A stretch of DNA of 64,000 nt, from the NCBI GenBank assembly GCA_963921825.1, contig OY997589.1, positions 82,630,523-82,694,522 on the forward strand, written 5' to 3'. The position numbers and the translations under genes were made by a program. Below the pieces are notes generated by a model that saw nothing but the letters and a program-made list of their open reading frames with translations, was not told the origin of the DNA and did not search any database. Below are positions 1-11,335 of the stretch, piece by piece. Source of the stretch: Erodium maritimum (lineage: Eukaryota; Streptophyta; Magnoliopsida; Geraniales; Geraniaceae). Numbering within the stretch: position 1 is the first letter of the stretch; each line of letters starts with the position of its first letter.

Positions 1-1490
1 AACTAACATGTCACCCAATTAAAGAAGTGGAAAAGCTTCGTTTTCACTTCAGACTTCTGCTTCATTAAGTACACCCAGGTAGCCCTGCTATAATCATCAA
101 CAATAGAGAGGAAGAAATGGCACCCCGAGAACGAGGGCGTTAGGTAAGGTCCCCAAATGTCGTAGTGGATTAGTTCGAATATCCGAGTAGTCTTATGTGT
201 GTGTACGGGGAACACCAATCGTGTCTGTTTAGCCCTACAACAAGCATCACATACACCCAATCCATTCTTAGAAAAATTTGTACATAAACTTGGGATTAAA
301 GATAATCGGGAAGACGGCATATGCCCCAAACGCCGATGCCATAATGGAGTGTCATCATTCCCACGAGTCAATAATGCCCTGCCTGCCACCGTTGGTTCCC
401 AATGATAGAGCCCGTTCCGCACCGTACCCGTTCCAATTAGCTTCCTCGACAATAATTCATGTATCACACAACAACTCGAGTAGAATATTAGTGCACAATT
501 GAGGTCGCGAGTAATCTGACTAACAGATAGTAAATTGAAACAGAAACGTGGCACGGCGAGCACCCGATCAAGAGTCAGCTGAGGATCAAGGGCCACTTGT
601 CCTACAGCAGTCACAGGCGCACTCTCTCCGTTGGGCATTTCTACGGGAAAGAAATGATTTTTATCCCAAATGTTTGATAAGAGTTTAACATCACAAGAGA
701 TATGATTAGTTGCGCCAGAGTCAATAATCCATGTCGAAGAGATATTATCATAATATTGACGGGTAGTCGAAGTACCAGCAAAATAATTCATAGGCTGAGA
801 CGTGCTGAAAATATCCAAGAAATGGCTCTTTTGGGCTTCAGAAAGCTGGCCCAAAAAGGCTTGCCAAGAGAGGTCTGCGGGTTGGGCTGGTGCAGCCCAA
901 GGATCCGGGCCCATGCAATGACCCGGCCTAGTGCTCTGACCCGCGCGCTGACCCGCTACCCGTTCCGACCCGCGTGGAGATCCAGGGCCCGCGTGGAGAC
1001 CCCCGAGTGAAGACCTCTGGCCCGGTTGGCCCACGCGACGCAGGCCCGTTTGGCCCAAGCAGTTTGGCCCATACGTTTGGGCTGATTTGGCCTCTATGTT
1101 TAGATCATCTTCAACCTGACATCGCGCAACCACACCAGCAGCCGGACATCGCGCAACCACACCAGCCACACCAGCAGCTACAGACGGCGCTGAAGCAGGT
1201 TCGTGCAACACATGTGAGGGTTTCCCGGCGGCCTCGAGTGCAGATCCGGCGTCGTTGCTTGTTCCACAACCATGCGTGGGAGGAGCTTCGGACCTCCCCC
1301 GATCCAAAGGGTTCTCGGTAAGCGGAAGTCGGTGTCGTCCGGCCTGTTGGAGCTCCATATGGCCTCTACATTTGGGAATACGGTTGTTAATACCGCAAAT
1401 GCACCGACAGCATATACATTTGGGAAGACGTAAATTTTGCAGCCTATCCCAAAATCCTATCGATTTATCGAAGGAAGACTTGCTAGCCAT
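1..1490 (-). pseudogene. Ty1/copia gag-pol fragment (protease and start of integrase), cut by the window edge
   Basis: One open frame of 495 codons starts at the ATG at 1488-1490 and runs off the left edge. Near residue 254 it has the retroviral-type aspartic protease motif D-S-G-A in the context WIIDSGATNHIS. A GAG-pre-integrase segment follows (LWHRRLGHMPSSRLSL, then Cys-X2-Cys) and then the start of the integrase core (IHYDIWGPY, FLSIVDDYSR). This order is Ty1/copia. The first roughly 200 residues do not look like copia gag: no UBN2-type capsid region or CCHC knuckle is visible, and the tract is Pro/Gly/Ala/Arg-rich with a 27-bp direct duplication at 1119-1167. I infer that most of gag was lost or replaced while the frame stayed open. 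The primer-binding site and LTR lie immediately upstream. Confidence 0.85.
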
Positions 1491-1496
1491 CTAGAG

Positions 1497-1508
1497 GCTC
1501 TGATACCA
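1497..1508 (-). other. Primer-binding site for initiator-Met tRNA
   Basis: Read on the minus strand this is TGGTATCAGAGC, the standard plant copia and TRIM primer-binding site complementary to the 3' end of tRNA-iMet. It directly abuts the CA end of the LTR, so it fixes the LTR boundary and the orientation of the element. Confidence 0.9.
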
Positions 1509-1731
1509 TGTAAAGTGAGAAAAATGTTTCTCTACTTCGATAATTTTATTGATCACTATGACGGATATTTATACAAGAAGCGGATATCCAAAATAGGAAA
1601 TACAAGATATTGCTAATTAGTACGATATTTATAATTAAGGAAGTAGATTGATTAGGAAGGCCGATTCTCGTGATTGAAATCACAAGATTGCCGTCAATAA
1701 AAACGGTCTCAAAACTCAAATCTTACCAACA
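1509..1731 (-). repeat. 5' LTR of the copia element (223 bp)
   Basis: The segment has TG...CA ends: on the minus strand it starts TGTTGGTAAGA and ends CTTTACA next to the primer-binding site. A TATA-like box (TATAAATA on the minus strand, about 1564-1571) could be its promoter. The partner LTR lies outside the window, so neither LTR identity nor the target duplication can be checked. Confidence 0.8.
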
Positions 1732-3125
1732 TTAAGCTCACCGAAACGAAGGTCTACTACGCAGATCTTCCAACCATAAGGTCCAAAATAAAAAGTCGGC
1801 CACCACTCAAAACAACCCAAACCTTACCGAGATGAAGAAAAAATGTATCTCATCGGACCCCCAGCTCAAAGATACGAAGGAGACCGACACGTCGACGGAC
1901 AACACCACAGAATGGCAGAGATAATCCGGCGAACAAAACCAAAACTGAAATCCAACCAAGGTCCAATGACCATAAACAACCCGTCAGAAGCCAATACCAA
2001 AGACGGCCCCCACCAACAATGGGTAGGGAAACAAGAGGAATCGAAACATACTTAGTTCTATGGAAACAACATATTTTCCACAAGCAACGAAAAAGCTAAG
2101 GCGGAAAAGAGAAACTTACCCACCACAATAAAGGGACGAAACCCCATCTACAAAAAAATCGATGACTTCTACGAAATGCTTTCCACGGTAGATAAAGAAC
2201 GAACCAATCAGCAGGGCAAGCACCACCTCCTCAACAGATCCACCCAAAGAAAGCCATGGTCAACACCGGAGACAAACCGAGCCAACCACTCACAAAGGGA
2301 CACCAGAAAGCGCCTCACCGAACAACTCAAGCAGTAGAAGCTACTAGTAGGAGGCCAACCCCATCACGACAAAGAGCACACCACTGATAGTCTGAAAACC
2401 GCAACCATCAGGGTCAGATTGGGAAGGCAAAACCAGTGAACCGGAGAATGTATTAAAGACAGTCGGAACTCTGGGCACCACCAGCAATCCTGAAGAAAGA
2501 CACGGAGGCCCCGACAGATCTGAGTCCCTGAAACTGTAGAGAAGAGGGCAGGTCTGGAAAGCACTTCCAGATCCGAGAAGTCTGGGACCAACCCTGCCAC
2601 GAAACGCCTACAGGAGGAAACTAAAGCTCCGGCGAACAGAATTAAAATAAGTGAACCAACTCCTAGAGAAGACAGGAAAATCTTACATGTGACCCCTCTG
2701 GTGACCCACAGCGGGAAGGTCCGTGGTTAGGAGCGAAGATCGAGATCCCAACGCCGGAGACGAAAGAAGGGCCGGAGGAAGCAACGACCACCAAATAGAG
2801 TAGTCAGCAATACCGACCACCGAAGCCTCGTGAAAAATGGCCACACACCTCACACCGACTAGATCTGCCTGAGGAAGAAACAAATATCCACACTTGCGAA
2901 AGAGAAAAGGATTTTAAAGAGAGAATGATGAGGGAAAAGCTTGTAGAAGATAAGGGGAGAGGGAAGCTCTATCGGCGACGTCCTTGGCCGGAGCCGACGA
3001 ACGTCGCCGGCAGAGAAAATAATGAAGAAGGGGGGCTGCAAGTTGGGGTAGGGTTTCTGACGCTTCAGAGAGAAAATCTTGTTATGTTTCACCTCGACCT
3101 TTCCCAAAGTTCTTCATAGTGGTCA
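1732..3125 (-). repeat. Unclassified non-coding repeat, probably LINE-related
   Basis: No convincing coding frame. On the minus strand it is T/G-rich with many phrases such as TGGTGTTGG and TTTGTTCGCCGG, resembling the family at 33-35 kb and 40-41 kb. The copia element appears to sit at its left edge. Assignment to that family is inference from composition and short shared words only. Confidence 0.3.
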
Positions 3126-3981
3126 GATTTGAGTATTCTAAATCCGGTTTTAGAAAATTTGAGCTTAATGGTATACATATCTGGATTTCATACCTCTTGT
3201 GATTTTTAGTTTGCTTGGAGAGCTTCTGCTGTGTTTTCTGGTTGTGTTTGTTCTTTTGGGTTGTATACCCCTTCTTGTTGTTGTATTTCTTTCATGGTGT
3301 AATTTGTGTTCTTTTGGATTTGCATACCCTTCTTGATTATAGTATCTTATATTCAAGAAAAAGTAGTACCGGTGAAGGAACAATATCTATATCCCTCTAT
3401 TGTTTATTATGTTTAGTATCTACCTGTGTACTTTGATGTTTTTTGATGGGTGTTGAGCACCCGACTTGCTGTGCTGATATGTTATACATCTTAGTTCTCT
3501 GAAATGTTTGATTGTTTGACATAAGTGTGGGATTGCATGTATGTGATTAAGAGCATGTTTAGGATTGAGTTGCACTAGGGACAATGCAAGGTTTTAAGTG
3601 TGGGGTGGGAATGCTCTCTTCTTGGAGCTAACCATTGCTTCACTTGATCGTTTTCCTTTCTCCCGGGCAAGGTCCTTTATAGATTTCTCTTTTCTTGGGC
3701 CTCACTTGACCGGTTGTTTCTTTTGTTTCTCTTTTTTGGCTTGCTCCCTGATGAGGCGAGCGTCTTTATCTTATCAAAACCCCAAAAAGTTTCGTGTTTG
3801 AGGATGTGTTGGAAAGGATGAAATTGTGGCGACTCAGCATGACCTTGAGGAAGCTTCTCTTGTGATTGCGATCCCCCACCGTCCTTGGAAAACATGTCCT
3901 CACATACAGTCAAGGACAAGGGTGTCTTTAGGTTAGGCAAGATTGTGGGTTGAATGGTAAGCGGGGGGTGGGGGTGGGGGT

Positions 3982-4013
<32 letters not shown>

Positions 4014-4496
4014 CGATACTACCGATCCCTTCCCGCGTACCATTTCCTTTACCATTACCTCCGATTGGGTGTTTTCAATACTTTGAACTTTAGGCAAGAT
4101 TATAGGTTGAATTTCATTAGACTACCAAGTGGGGGAATTTTCTTTTTTACGGGAAGGATCCCTGAATCATACCTATCCTCCCTACGGACTGTCAAGATCA
4201 AGTTCATTCACTCACATCACAACGAAAAGAATCCTTGGAAAGCACGGATCAAGAAGCGTTTAGGAACTACTTTGAGCGGTTCTTGGCAGTTTTCTCTTTT
4301 TGGTTTTAATTGTTGTTTTAGTTTTAATTACTGTCTATCAACAACATCACCTATTGTAGGACCAATTATCTTGTCTCAGAGTTTTTGGATCAAAGACCAC
4401 CAGTGGGTTTTGGCCATTATAATGACTCTTTAAATTTCAATAATACTATAGCTTATTCTATAAATAAAATCAAACACTATTTCAAAACTCTTTTTT
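3126..4496. other. Non-coding stretch, no recognisable gene
   Basis: Short open frames here show no domain I recognise. Around 3170-3340 there is T-rich sequence resembling 32640-32790. A roughly 25-bp phrase (GGCAAGATT followed by GGTTGAAT) occurs twice, near 3934 and 4093, so part of the stretch may be a degraded duplicated repeat. Confidence 0.4.
3982..4013 (+). repeat. 32-bp poly-G homopolymer
   Basis: An uninterrupted run of 32 G, preceded by a G-rich tract broken only by single T residues (3962-3981). It can form G-quadruplexes, and its length is likely to be uncertain in any assembly. It makes a glycine run in one frame that I do not regard as coding. Confidence 0.95.
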
Positions 4497-4795
4497 CATA
4501 TAGGTCGAATTTTATTAGAAATCCCGTCTTCCAAGTTGGAAAACAAATATAAAATGATACAACCCAAAGAGGGGATCAAACACCTTCTTAAAAGACACAA
4601 AATAACCAAAATAAAACAAGTACAAGAACAACAAACCTACACAGCAAAGTAGTAAACACAAAACACCCGAAGCCTGATTCACCTCCCGTGGACCGAACCT
4701 AAGACCGATGCTGAGATAAAACCACGCAGCTCCCTAGAGATGTGTACCTTATCTTTCAAAGCCCAATCAAGACCACGAGAAGTGACAAATCCAAA
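4497..4795 (-). mobile_element. LINE 3' end fragment
   Basis: On the minus strand the sequence reads like a plant L1 3' UTR: a T/G-rich tract, then TTTGGGTTGTATCATT, then an A-rich end (AATAAAATTCGACC and a short A run at the left edge). No ORF2 sequence is kept, consistent with a 5'-truncated insertion. Confidence 0.5.
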
Positions 4796-6291
4796 ATTTT
4801 CAATATTAATCGTCTATAAATGTGGTATTTTGAAAAGGATAAGTAATTAGGGTTAAGGGTGTTATTAATATTGTGAAGAAATAACTGCTAACACTAAATT
4901 GTAAATAATTTTTTATAAGATAACAAGATGAAATTTTCCTATAAATAAATGTGGAGGAATAATTACAAAATTAAATAATTAAGGGACATTATTATATTTA
5001 TTCTAAAACATAAGTATTGAAAACAAAACGAAAATCCCCCTCCCCTTCTACGTCTCCTCCTTTCCTTCTCTCTTCTGGCGGCCTCCTTCTGTTTTTGGGG
5101 GTCGTCGACTCTCTTTTCTCTCTCTATCTCTACTCCCTTTTCCTTTTCCCCTCGTCCGGTTGTTTTGTCATCCACAACACCTCCTTGTTCCGCCTGCTCC
5201 CGATATGCGTCGGCCTCCCTCCAACCGCCTGCGCACACCTCCGACTGTCTATCCTGCCCGCTTCGCCTGTGCCCACTCCCGGTCAGCCACCCCGCTCCGC
5301 CTTGCGCTGTCGTCTGTCCGCTGCCCAAGCCCCGTCGTCGTCCGTTTTTCCCGAAGCTCTACCGCCAGCCGCTGGCCAAACCCTCCTTCTTGACTTTTGA
5401 CGACGACACACCGGCTTTGATTTTGTCTTACCTTCGGTGTGTTCGATGGTTTCATTTTCGCTGACATACCGCATGGATATGTTTGTGACCCCTCGCCAAC
5501 GGTTAGGCTTTTCGATCTTGGTGAGTTGGTGACAACCGCAGCAGGCTGAGGCTACCCCTGTTTGCGCTTTAGAACCTTGTCTCTACTTATTGTACGAGTC
5601 GTTGCTCTCGTTTATCGAGTTTATGTACCGTCCTCCAAGTTACCTTAAGAGTTTGTTTAAGCTTAATGTGTCGGAACACCTGTCAATTGATGGGGGTCTC
5701 GACCCTAATATTGATTTTATTTGGTTGTATTCTCGTTTGGGTGTATTACCGTTTTTGTTGGTGCTTATTGCTGAATGAAGCATAATCTTTTCAAAGAAAA
5801 AATGAAAAACTCTGAAAAGAAAAAGACACGTGTAGTCTAGATCATTACTAGATTCGTATAGACTATTTCTTAATTTCACTATTAATCACGACCATGACCT
5901 TGACCACGACAACAACCTTAACCACGACAACAACCTCTAATTCTATGCATCCTTACATGTTATTATATTTCACCATACAACATCCTCAAGTAGTAGAAAG
6001 TTTTTCCCGTAGCAATCGTAATCCAACGGCATTTTCGAATGTGGATGCATCCATTCACTTTCCACGTTTGGAAAAGAGGGTGTATCTTTCAAACACCCAA
6101 CAAAACACATTTAAAGAGGGGGCATATCATTTAGACCAACCAAAACCTGATCCACAATAAGCCGTAAACGGCTCATATCTCTCCCATACTTTTATGGCAC
6201 ATACACGAGCCAACAAAACAAGAAGACAAACCCTACCCTCAACAAATAGTTAAAAACACAAACTTGGAGTATGTATGGTCAGTCCTCAAAA
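4796..6291. other. Intergenic region upstream of the P450, with a pyrimidine-rich repeat
   Basis: 4796-4990 is AT-rich. 5030-5480 is C/T-rich with several overlapping open frames on both strands and no domain, as in repeat 5' leaders. 5886-5937 holds an imperfect 18-bp repeat (ACCACGACAACAACCTTA-like, about three copies). The P450 promoter must lie in the last few hundred bases, but I see no clear TATA box close to the start codon. Confidence 0.45.
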
Positions 6292-8840
6292 ATGGTTCTC
6301 TTATGGCTTCTCCTTGTGCTCTTATCTTCGGCATTGCTTCTCATACGAGCTAAGATCCGGAACAAGCACAACCCTCCCGGTCCTCCGAAGCTTCCCCTTA
6401 TAGGGAACTTACACCAACTCGGCCCCTTACCTCATCGCCACCTCTCGCTCCTCTCCAAGACACATGGCCCCATCATGTTCCTTCAACTCGGGACCGTCCC
6501 GACAGTAGTGATCTCATCCGCCGACGCTGCCAAGAAAATCCTCAAGGTCAATGACCATGACTGCTGCAGCAGGCCTCCTACGGTCGGTTCGGGAAGGCTT
6601 TCCTACAACTATCTTGACATGGGTTTCACTCCATACGGCCATCACTGGAGGGAGATGCGCAAGTTGTGCGCTATCGAGCTCTTTAGCGCGAAGAAGGATC
6701 GAGATTTCAGACACATCAGAGAAGATGAGGTTGAATCATTTATATTAGTCGGATTTTCACGATTAAAAGATCAATTTTGTCAGTTGGGTGTTGTCCTCAC
6801 GTTTATAAGTAGTCTTTATTCTTGGACATTCAATTTCAATACTCCCCACACAGTAGGATTGGACATCTATATGTATGTCAAAAAAACTGGATATCTGTTT
6901 GTTGACCGGAGACCATAGGGTGGAGTCGGCAAACGGACTATGAGTCGGACTAGTTATGTTACCATGTAAATTTTGTTGCTCCACTATACGTGTAGGACTG
7001 GACATCTACACGTGAACTATAGCATAAATGAAAATTCGTATATGGACTTGAGACCATTAGGTAAAAGTGGTAAATGGACCATTGACTGAGCCAGTTCTGA
7101 TATCATATAATTTTGTTTAAAACGGATCATTTCAACTTCAACAGGTCTTTAAGCTGGTGAGCTCGATCGCGCAATCTTCAACCTCTGCTAGTCCTGTTGA
7201 TCTTACAAGCAAGTCTTTCGCTCTCAATGCGAGTGTCGTGTGCAAGGCTGCTTTCGGGAAGGATTACGAGGGGAGCGAGTATGCTAGCGATAGGGTTCAC
7301 GACATGGTCGAGCAAGCTGAGGAAGTGTTGGGGTGCTTCTTTGCGGCTGATTTCTTCCCATATGTGGGTTGGATCTTTGATAGGATCAGTGGTGTTCATG
7401 GGAGGCTGGAGAAGATCTTTCATCGGTTGGATGAGTTCTATCAGTATGTGATCCATGATCATATCGATCCCGCGAGGAAGAAACCCGAGAAGGAGGACAT
7501 TGTTGATGTGCTGCTAAGGATAGAGGAAGAGCAGAAAGAATCTGTTGCAGGTGAATTTGGTAAAGATCATATCAAGGCTATGCTAATGGTATGTCACAAA
7601 TTTTGGTTTCTTAATGATATAGTTCGGTATGAAGAAGGAATAGTGTTAGGCATATTGACATTGTTGTCCATCAATTACTAGTACTATTTATGAGTTAGGA
7701 TACCACCTCCAGCTGTGACAATTGAAATAATATCCTGACGTGATGTCTAAGTTTTCAAAACCTAATGATAGGTGTGTATAATCTAAAAAAAATTATTTAA
7801 TTCTTTATTTTTACCAAAAATGTCGAATTGTATTAAATTAAAAGAGTTGGTACAAGTAAAGAATTTTGAAGGACTCATAACTCTGACATCAACACATGTA
7901 AAAGAACTTATAGTTTAAAAATGTCCTTGATTATGTTAACGTCTCACATCTAAAATACGTAAATCAATTTATCAAGGTTTTCACTCATCATATGAATTGA
8001 ATTTCAACATGATATGGTACATATAGCTTCTTTCTTCGACCTAGAGTGTTGTACAATGTAGAGTTGTTCTTCAACACAATGTTTAATTCATCTTTCTTAT
8101 GACTCCTTTCAATAGGACATATTCTTGGCCGGAGTAAACGGCAGTGCAGTTGCTATAGTCTGGGCAATGTCAGAACTAGCCAGGAACAAAACAATCATGA
8201 GGAAAGCTCAAACCGAGGTCAGAAACCTCGTCGGAAACTGTGGAAGGTTAAAATCATAATCACTATAATTGATATGATTTGATTACAGTGATTAATTACA
8301 TTAATATGTAATATTTGTTCTGATTTGATTACATTCGACAGAAACAAACGACTGGTCGGAGAAGAAGACATCGACAAGCTCCAATACCTCAAGATGATAA
8401 TCAAAGAGACCCTAAGGCTTCATCCTCCAGTCCCGTTTCTCCTGGCAAGACAAGTCATGTCCGGCTTCAAGCTCGACGGCTATGAAGTCCACCCGAAGAC
8501 CAGAGTGGAAGTCAACGTTTGGGCCATCGGGAGAGACCCCGACAAGTGGGAGAACCCCGAGGAGTTCTTCCCGGAGAGGTTCTCCGGCAGCTCGGTGGAT
8601 TATAGGGGGAAAGATTTTGAGCTCGTGCCGTTCGGGGCTGGCCGGAGAGGGTGTCCGGGCATGGACATGGGGATGGTTATTGTTGAGCTTGTTCTTGCGA
8701 ATCTGTTGTGTTGGTTTGATTGGGAGCTCCCGGAAGGGATGAAGGAGGAGGATGTTGATATGGAGGAGGGACCTGGTCTTTCTTGTCCTAAGAAATGGCC
8801 TCTTGTGCTTGTGCCTATCAGATACCAATGTGCATTGTAG
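6292..8840 (+). CDS. Cytochrome P450, CYP71 family (CYP71B-like), four exons
   Basis: Predicted ER-anchored haem monooxygenase of plant secondary metabolism; substrate unknown. Proposed join: 6292-6729, 7145-7588, 8116-8246, 8342-8840, all with GT/AG introns, giving 503 aa, the normal length. Visible landmarks: N-terminal hydrophobic anchor, proline-rich hinge PPGPP from residue 28, helix-C WREMR (W119, R123), I-helix A299-G-V-N-G-S304, KETLR (E360, R363), PERF, and the haem loop PFGAGRRGCPG with ligand Cys442. I chose the start at 6292 because it directly precedes the hydrophobic anchor; an in-frame ATG at 6271 would add seven residues. Odd points: introns 1 and 3 are additional to the single intron usual in CYP71 genes, intron 1 contains TRIM-like sequence, and the I-helix lacks the usual acid-Thr pair. 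No stops or frameshifts under this model. Confidence 0.88.
6730..7144 (-). mobile_element. P450 intron 1, made largely of TRIM-like sequence
   Basis: The intron runs from GAG|GTTGAA to CAACAG|GTCTTT in phase 0. Inside, 6845-7113 resembles the TRIM-like element at 15038-15341: both have the phrase GGACATCT...ACCATAGxGTGGAG...CAAACGGxCTATG, and it is repeated inside the intron. At 7091-7106 the minus strand reads ATGATATCAGAACTGG, a slightly mutated iMet primer-binding site. The splice sites bring HIREDE and VFKLVSSI together, a typical P450 sequence. I infer that the insertion either created or greatly expanded this intron. Terminal repeats are not clear. Confidence 0.5.
7798..7870 (-). mobile_element. 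Short non-LTR tail in P450 intron 2
   Basis: On the minus strand this ends AATACAATTCGACATTTTTGGTAAAAATAAA, similar to the tail of the LINE fragment at 4497-4795 (AATAAAATTCGACC plus A-rich end). It lies in intron 2 (7589-8115) and does not affect the reading frame. Confidence 0.35.
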
Positions 8841-10520
8841 TGTTGTATTTTATTCCGGGCCATCAAAGTTTAAGGCATGATGAAGATATAAGAGGGAGTG
8901 TTGATTATGAGACTACTGTCGCTTGTATTATATGTATACTATGAATAAGATCGATATGTATTTGATAAGGAAAATTAGATGAAATGTGTTCGGTCGCAAA
9001 AACAAATCTACAAAATAAAAAAGTTGGCTTCTCTTTATGCGGAAACCTTAACGGATCTTGTATTCCTTTCGTCTAAGAGTTGCCACCATCGACGGCTACT
9101 CGAGTTCCGGCCTATGGGGTTGCCGGTGGAGACGTGCACTCTCCGTCTGTCGGTTCCTCAGCTTCTCCCTCCCTCACCCTCTACTTCTTCTAAGATCAAT
9201 GGCCCCTTCCGTCCTCCTCGCCAGGCTGCAAACGCTTCTCTTCTTCCTTGCTTTCCGTCGGCCCGCTCCTCCGAATGTACCTTCGATCGCCGTCGTGCCC
9301 ACGCTCCTCCCCAAGACAGATCCACCTTCATCTGTGAGCGCCAGATGTGACAGGGTCAGGCTTGTCATAGACTCCCATGATCGAACTTCGTCGGAACGGA
9401 TCACTCCCCTGAATACCCCTCTTCCTCCTGTTCTCTCTCGGCTGCACATCGTCGGATTCCACCACCCGCCTGTGTCGGGACGTGTCGCAATCCGCCCAAC
9501 CACCTCCCCTAACTCTTCATCTCCTATCTCGCCGTCCCAGCGCCTCCCTCCCTCCTCTACTGCGGCTGGACTTCGGCACCGAAAAATCCAGACTTTCCCC
9601 TCTACGGATATGGATGGTCAGCTCTTTTCTAGATCCTCTGGATGGGCCTCGTTGGAACAGGTCATCGTCTAATTGGCACAACTCCTATCGGACTCAACCT
9701 CGTCGGTTGGTGCCATCTTGCTACGTGGATCTGTTCCCCCTTCTGCCTCGCGGTCTGTCGGGGTTTCGGTTCTTCTTTCCTTAATCCGGCAGCGTGAACC
9801 TAGTGCCGAAGTTTGGGCCTTCCCCCGCCGGTCTCCGATGAACGACGTTCCCAGATCCCGTCGCGAATTGGTTTGGAGGCTTCCGAACCGATGCTTCTGT
9901 AGTCTCTCCACCATTGATGCCCTAAGGAGCAGGAACTAGTATGACCGCATTCATGTGGGTCGGGTCTGTGGTCGTCTTCATGTGGGTCGGGTTTGTGGCC
10001 GCCTTCATATGGGCCGGGTTTGTGACTACCTTCATGTGGGTCGGGTCTGTGGCCGCCTTCACGTGGGCCAAGATAGCTCCACCATCTCTCCGGTTTTCCT
10101 CGAGCCTACTCTACTATGCATGACTCGCCCTGCCTCCCGCTCTCAACAGTCAAGCATCTTGACCGCAGGCATTTCTGTTCTCCCCCGACCGTCTACTTTT
10201 GATGTGCCCTAATTTTTCCCTATCAAAGCTCTCGTGAGATCTTAGAGTTTATTCATATCCTTCTAGTATCATCATCACAGTATGGGTAAGGTAACTTCAT
10301 CACGTCGATGTCTACCTCTCAAGATAAAAGAGGACCCTAACCCAGACCCTCGGAGGTCAAGGTCCAGTGGGGGATGGAAACTCATTGGGTCAGAATTGGA
10401 TGAATCTTCCCAGCCTCCCAACTTGATTACAATCCAAACTAGCAGGGTCATGTTACTTGGGTTGATTATGGCCACCGACTCGCAAGTCAGGACAACCATC
10501 CGGACGGGTATTTAGTTTCT
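8841..10520 (+). repeat. P450 downstream region followed by a GC-rich repeat
   Basis: 8841-8980 is the presumed P450 3' UTR. From about 9050 the sequence is C/T-rich and then GC-rich, with many overlapping open frames on both strands and no recognisable domain, like the leader-type sequence at 5030-5480 and the start of the repeat at 33 kb. It contains the 27-bp tandem array at 9950-10070. I read it as the non-coding part of a retroelement; class uncertain. Confidence 0.4.
9950..10070 (+). repeat. 27-bp tandem repeat, about 4.5 copies
   Basis: Units start with TTCATGTGGGTCGGG or close variants at 9950, 9977, 10004, 10031 and 10058. The period is exactly nine codons, so the plus frame keeps a Phe-Met-Trp-Val-Gly-like 9-residue repeat. 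The surrounding frame has no recognised domain, so I do not call a gene. Confidence 0.9.
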
Positions 10521-11020
10521 TGGTCTCACGTAATGTGGTTATCTCAATACACCCTTTCAGATAATCCTTCTCAGGGTGATGACTGATCAGAGGGTCAGAC
10601 ATCCCAACCGGTGGCTTTGAGTGATCCATCTGATAATCAACAGAGTAGTCTGTGGAAGGAGGTTCTCCTAAAACCTCTAAATAACAAGGGTCGTCATTCA
10701 TTGGGGAGCAGGTTTTACAAGCTCAAGTTGCTCAAAACAAATACCGCTCAAGTTGCTCAGTTAACACATGCAGCTAAAGCTTTTGATGATCCGAACTTGA
10801 CTTAGGAAGGTGAAGAGTATGTTACTGATGATTGATTTTGTAATCATTTTGGTTTTTGTTTCGGGTTTTACGTTCACCTTTATAGAGTCTACGAGTGGTT
10901 GATGCAAAACAAGAGTACGTGCTTTAAAGAATAACTCATGGTTTGTTTTTGCGAAGGTATAGTCATAACGACAATTTAGTGCGTCTTTGTAGAAAAAATC
11001 ATCATACTTAATTTGTTTTA
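10521..11020. other. Non-coding stretch, nothing recognised
   Basis: AT-rich to mixed sequence with only short open frames. It is bounded on the right by the MITE at 11021. A direct repeat of CTCAAGTTGCTCA occurs near 10721-10760. Confidence 0.4.
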
Positions 11021-11335
11021 GAGCATTCACAATGGTATACTATGACTAGTGGTATGGAGTCATGGTAAGAACATCTTTTGGTTTCTCTCTCCTCCATGTC
11101 ACTACTTCATACCATGTTTTCTCCGATGACATATACTATGGCTAATAGGGAGTCATTACTTGAAATTGTTTTGGAGCAAAATAATACTCTCTCCACTCTA
11201 AAATGTCTTGTATCAACGACACAAACCGTAGGATCCTACCATGGTTAGCACTCTCTCCTCAAATTTGACTATTTTATTATTTCTCTCTCTTCAAAATCTC
11301 AACCGTGGCTTTTATCACAACCATTGAAGGTGCTC
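11021..11335. mobile_element. MITE, PIF/Harbinger (Tourist)-like
   Basis: The ends are inverted: GAGCATTCACAATGGT on the left and ACCATTGAAGGTGCTC on the right. Flanks are TTA on the left and TAG on the right, so the 3-bp target duplication expected of PIF/Harbinger is only partly kept. The interior shares phrases (ACTATGACTAGTGG, TCTCTCTCCTCCAT, GGATCCTACCATGG) with the related copies at 30715 and 45516. No coding capacity. Confidence 0.55.

Noticed and set aside
3954..4433. 159-codon frame containing a poly-Gly run
   Set aside because: The glycines come from the poly-G homopolymer; the rest has no recognisable domain and is not conserved-looking.
5017..5474. Overlapping open frames in the C/T-rich stretch before the P450
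   Set aside because: Open on both strands with low-complexity composition; no domain and no link to the P450 start.
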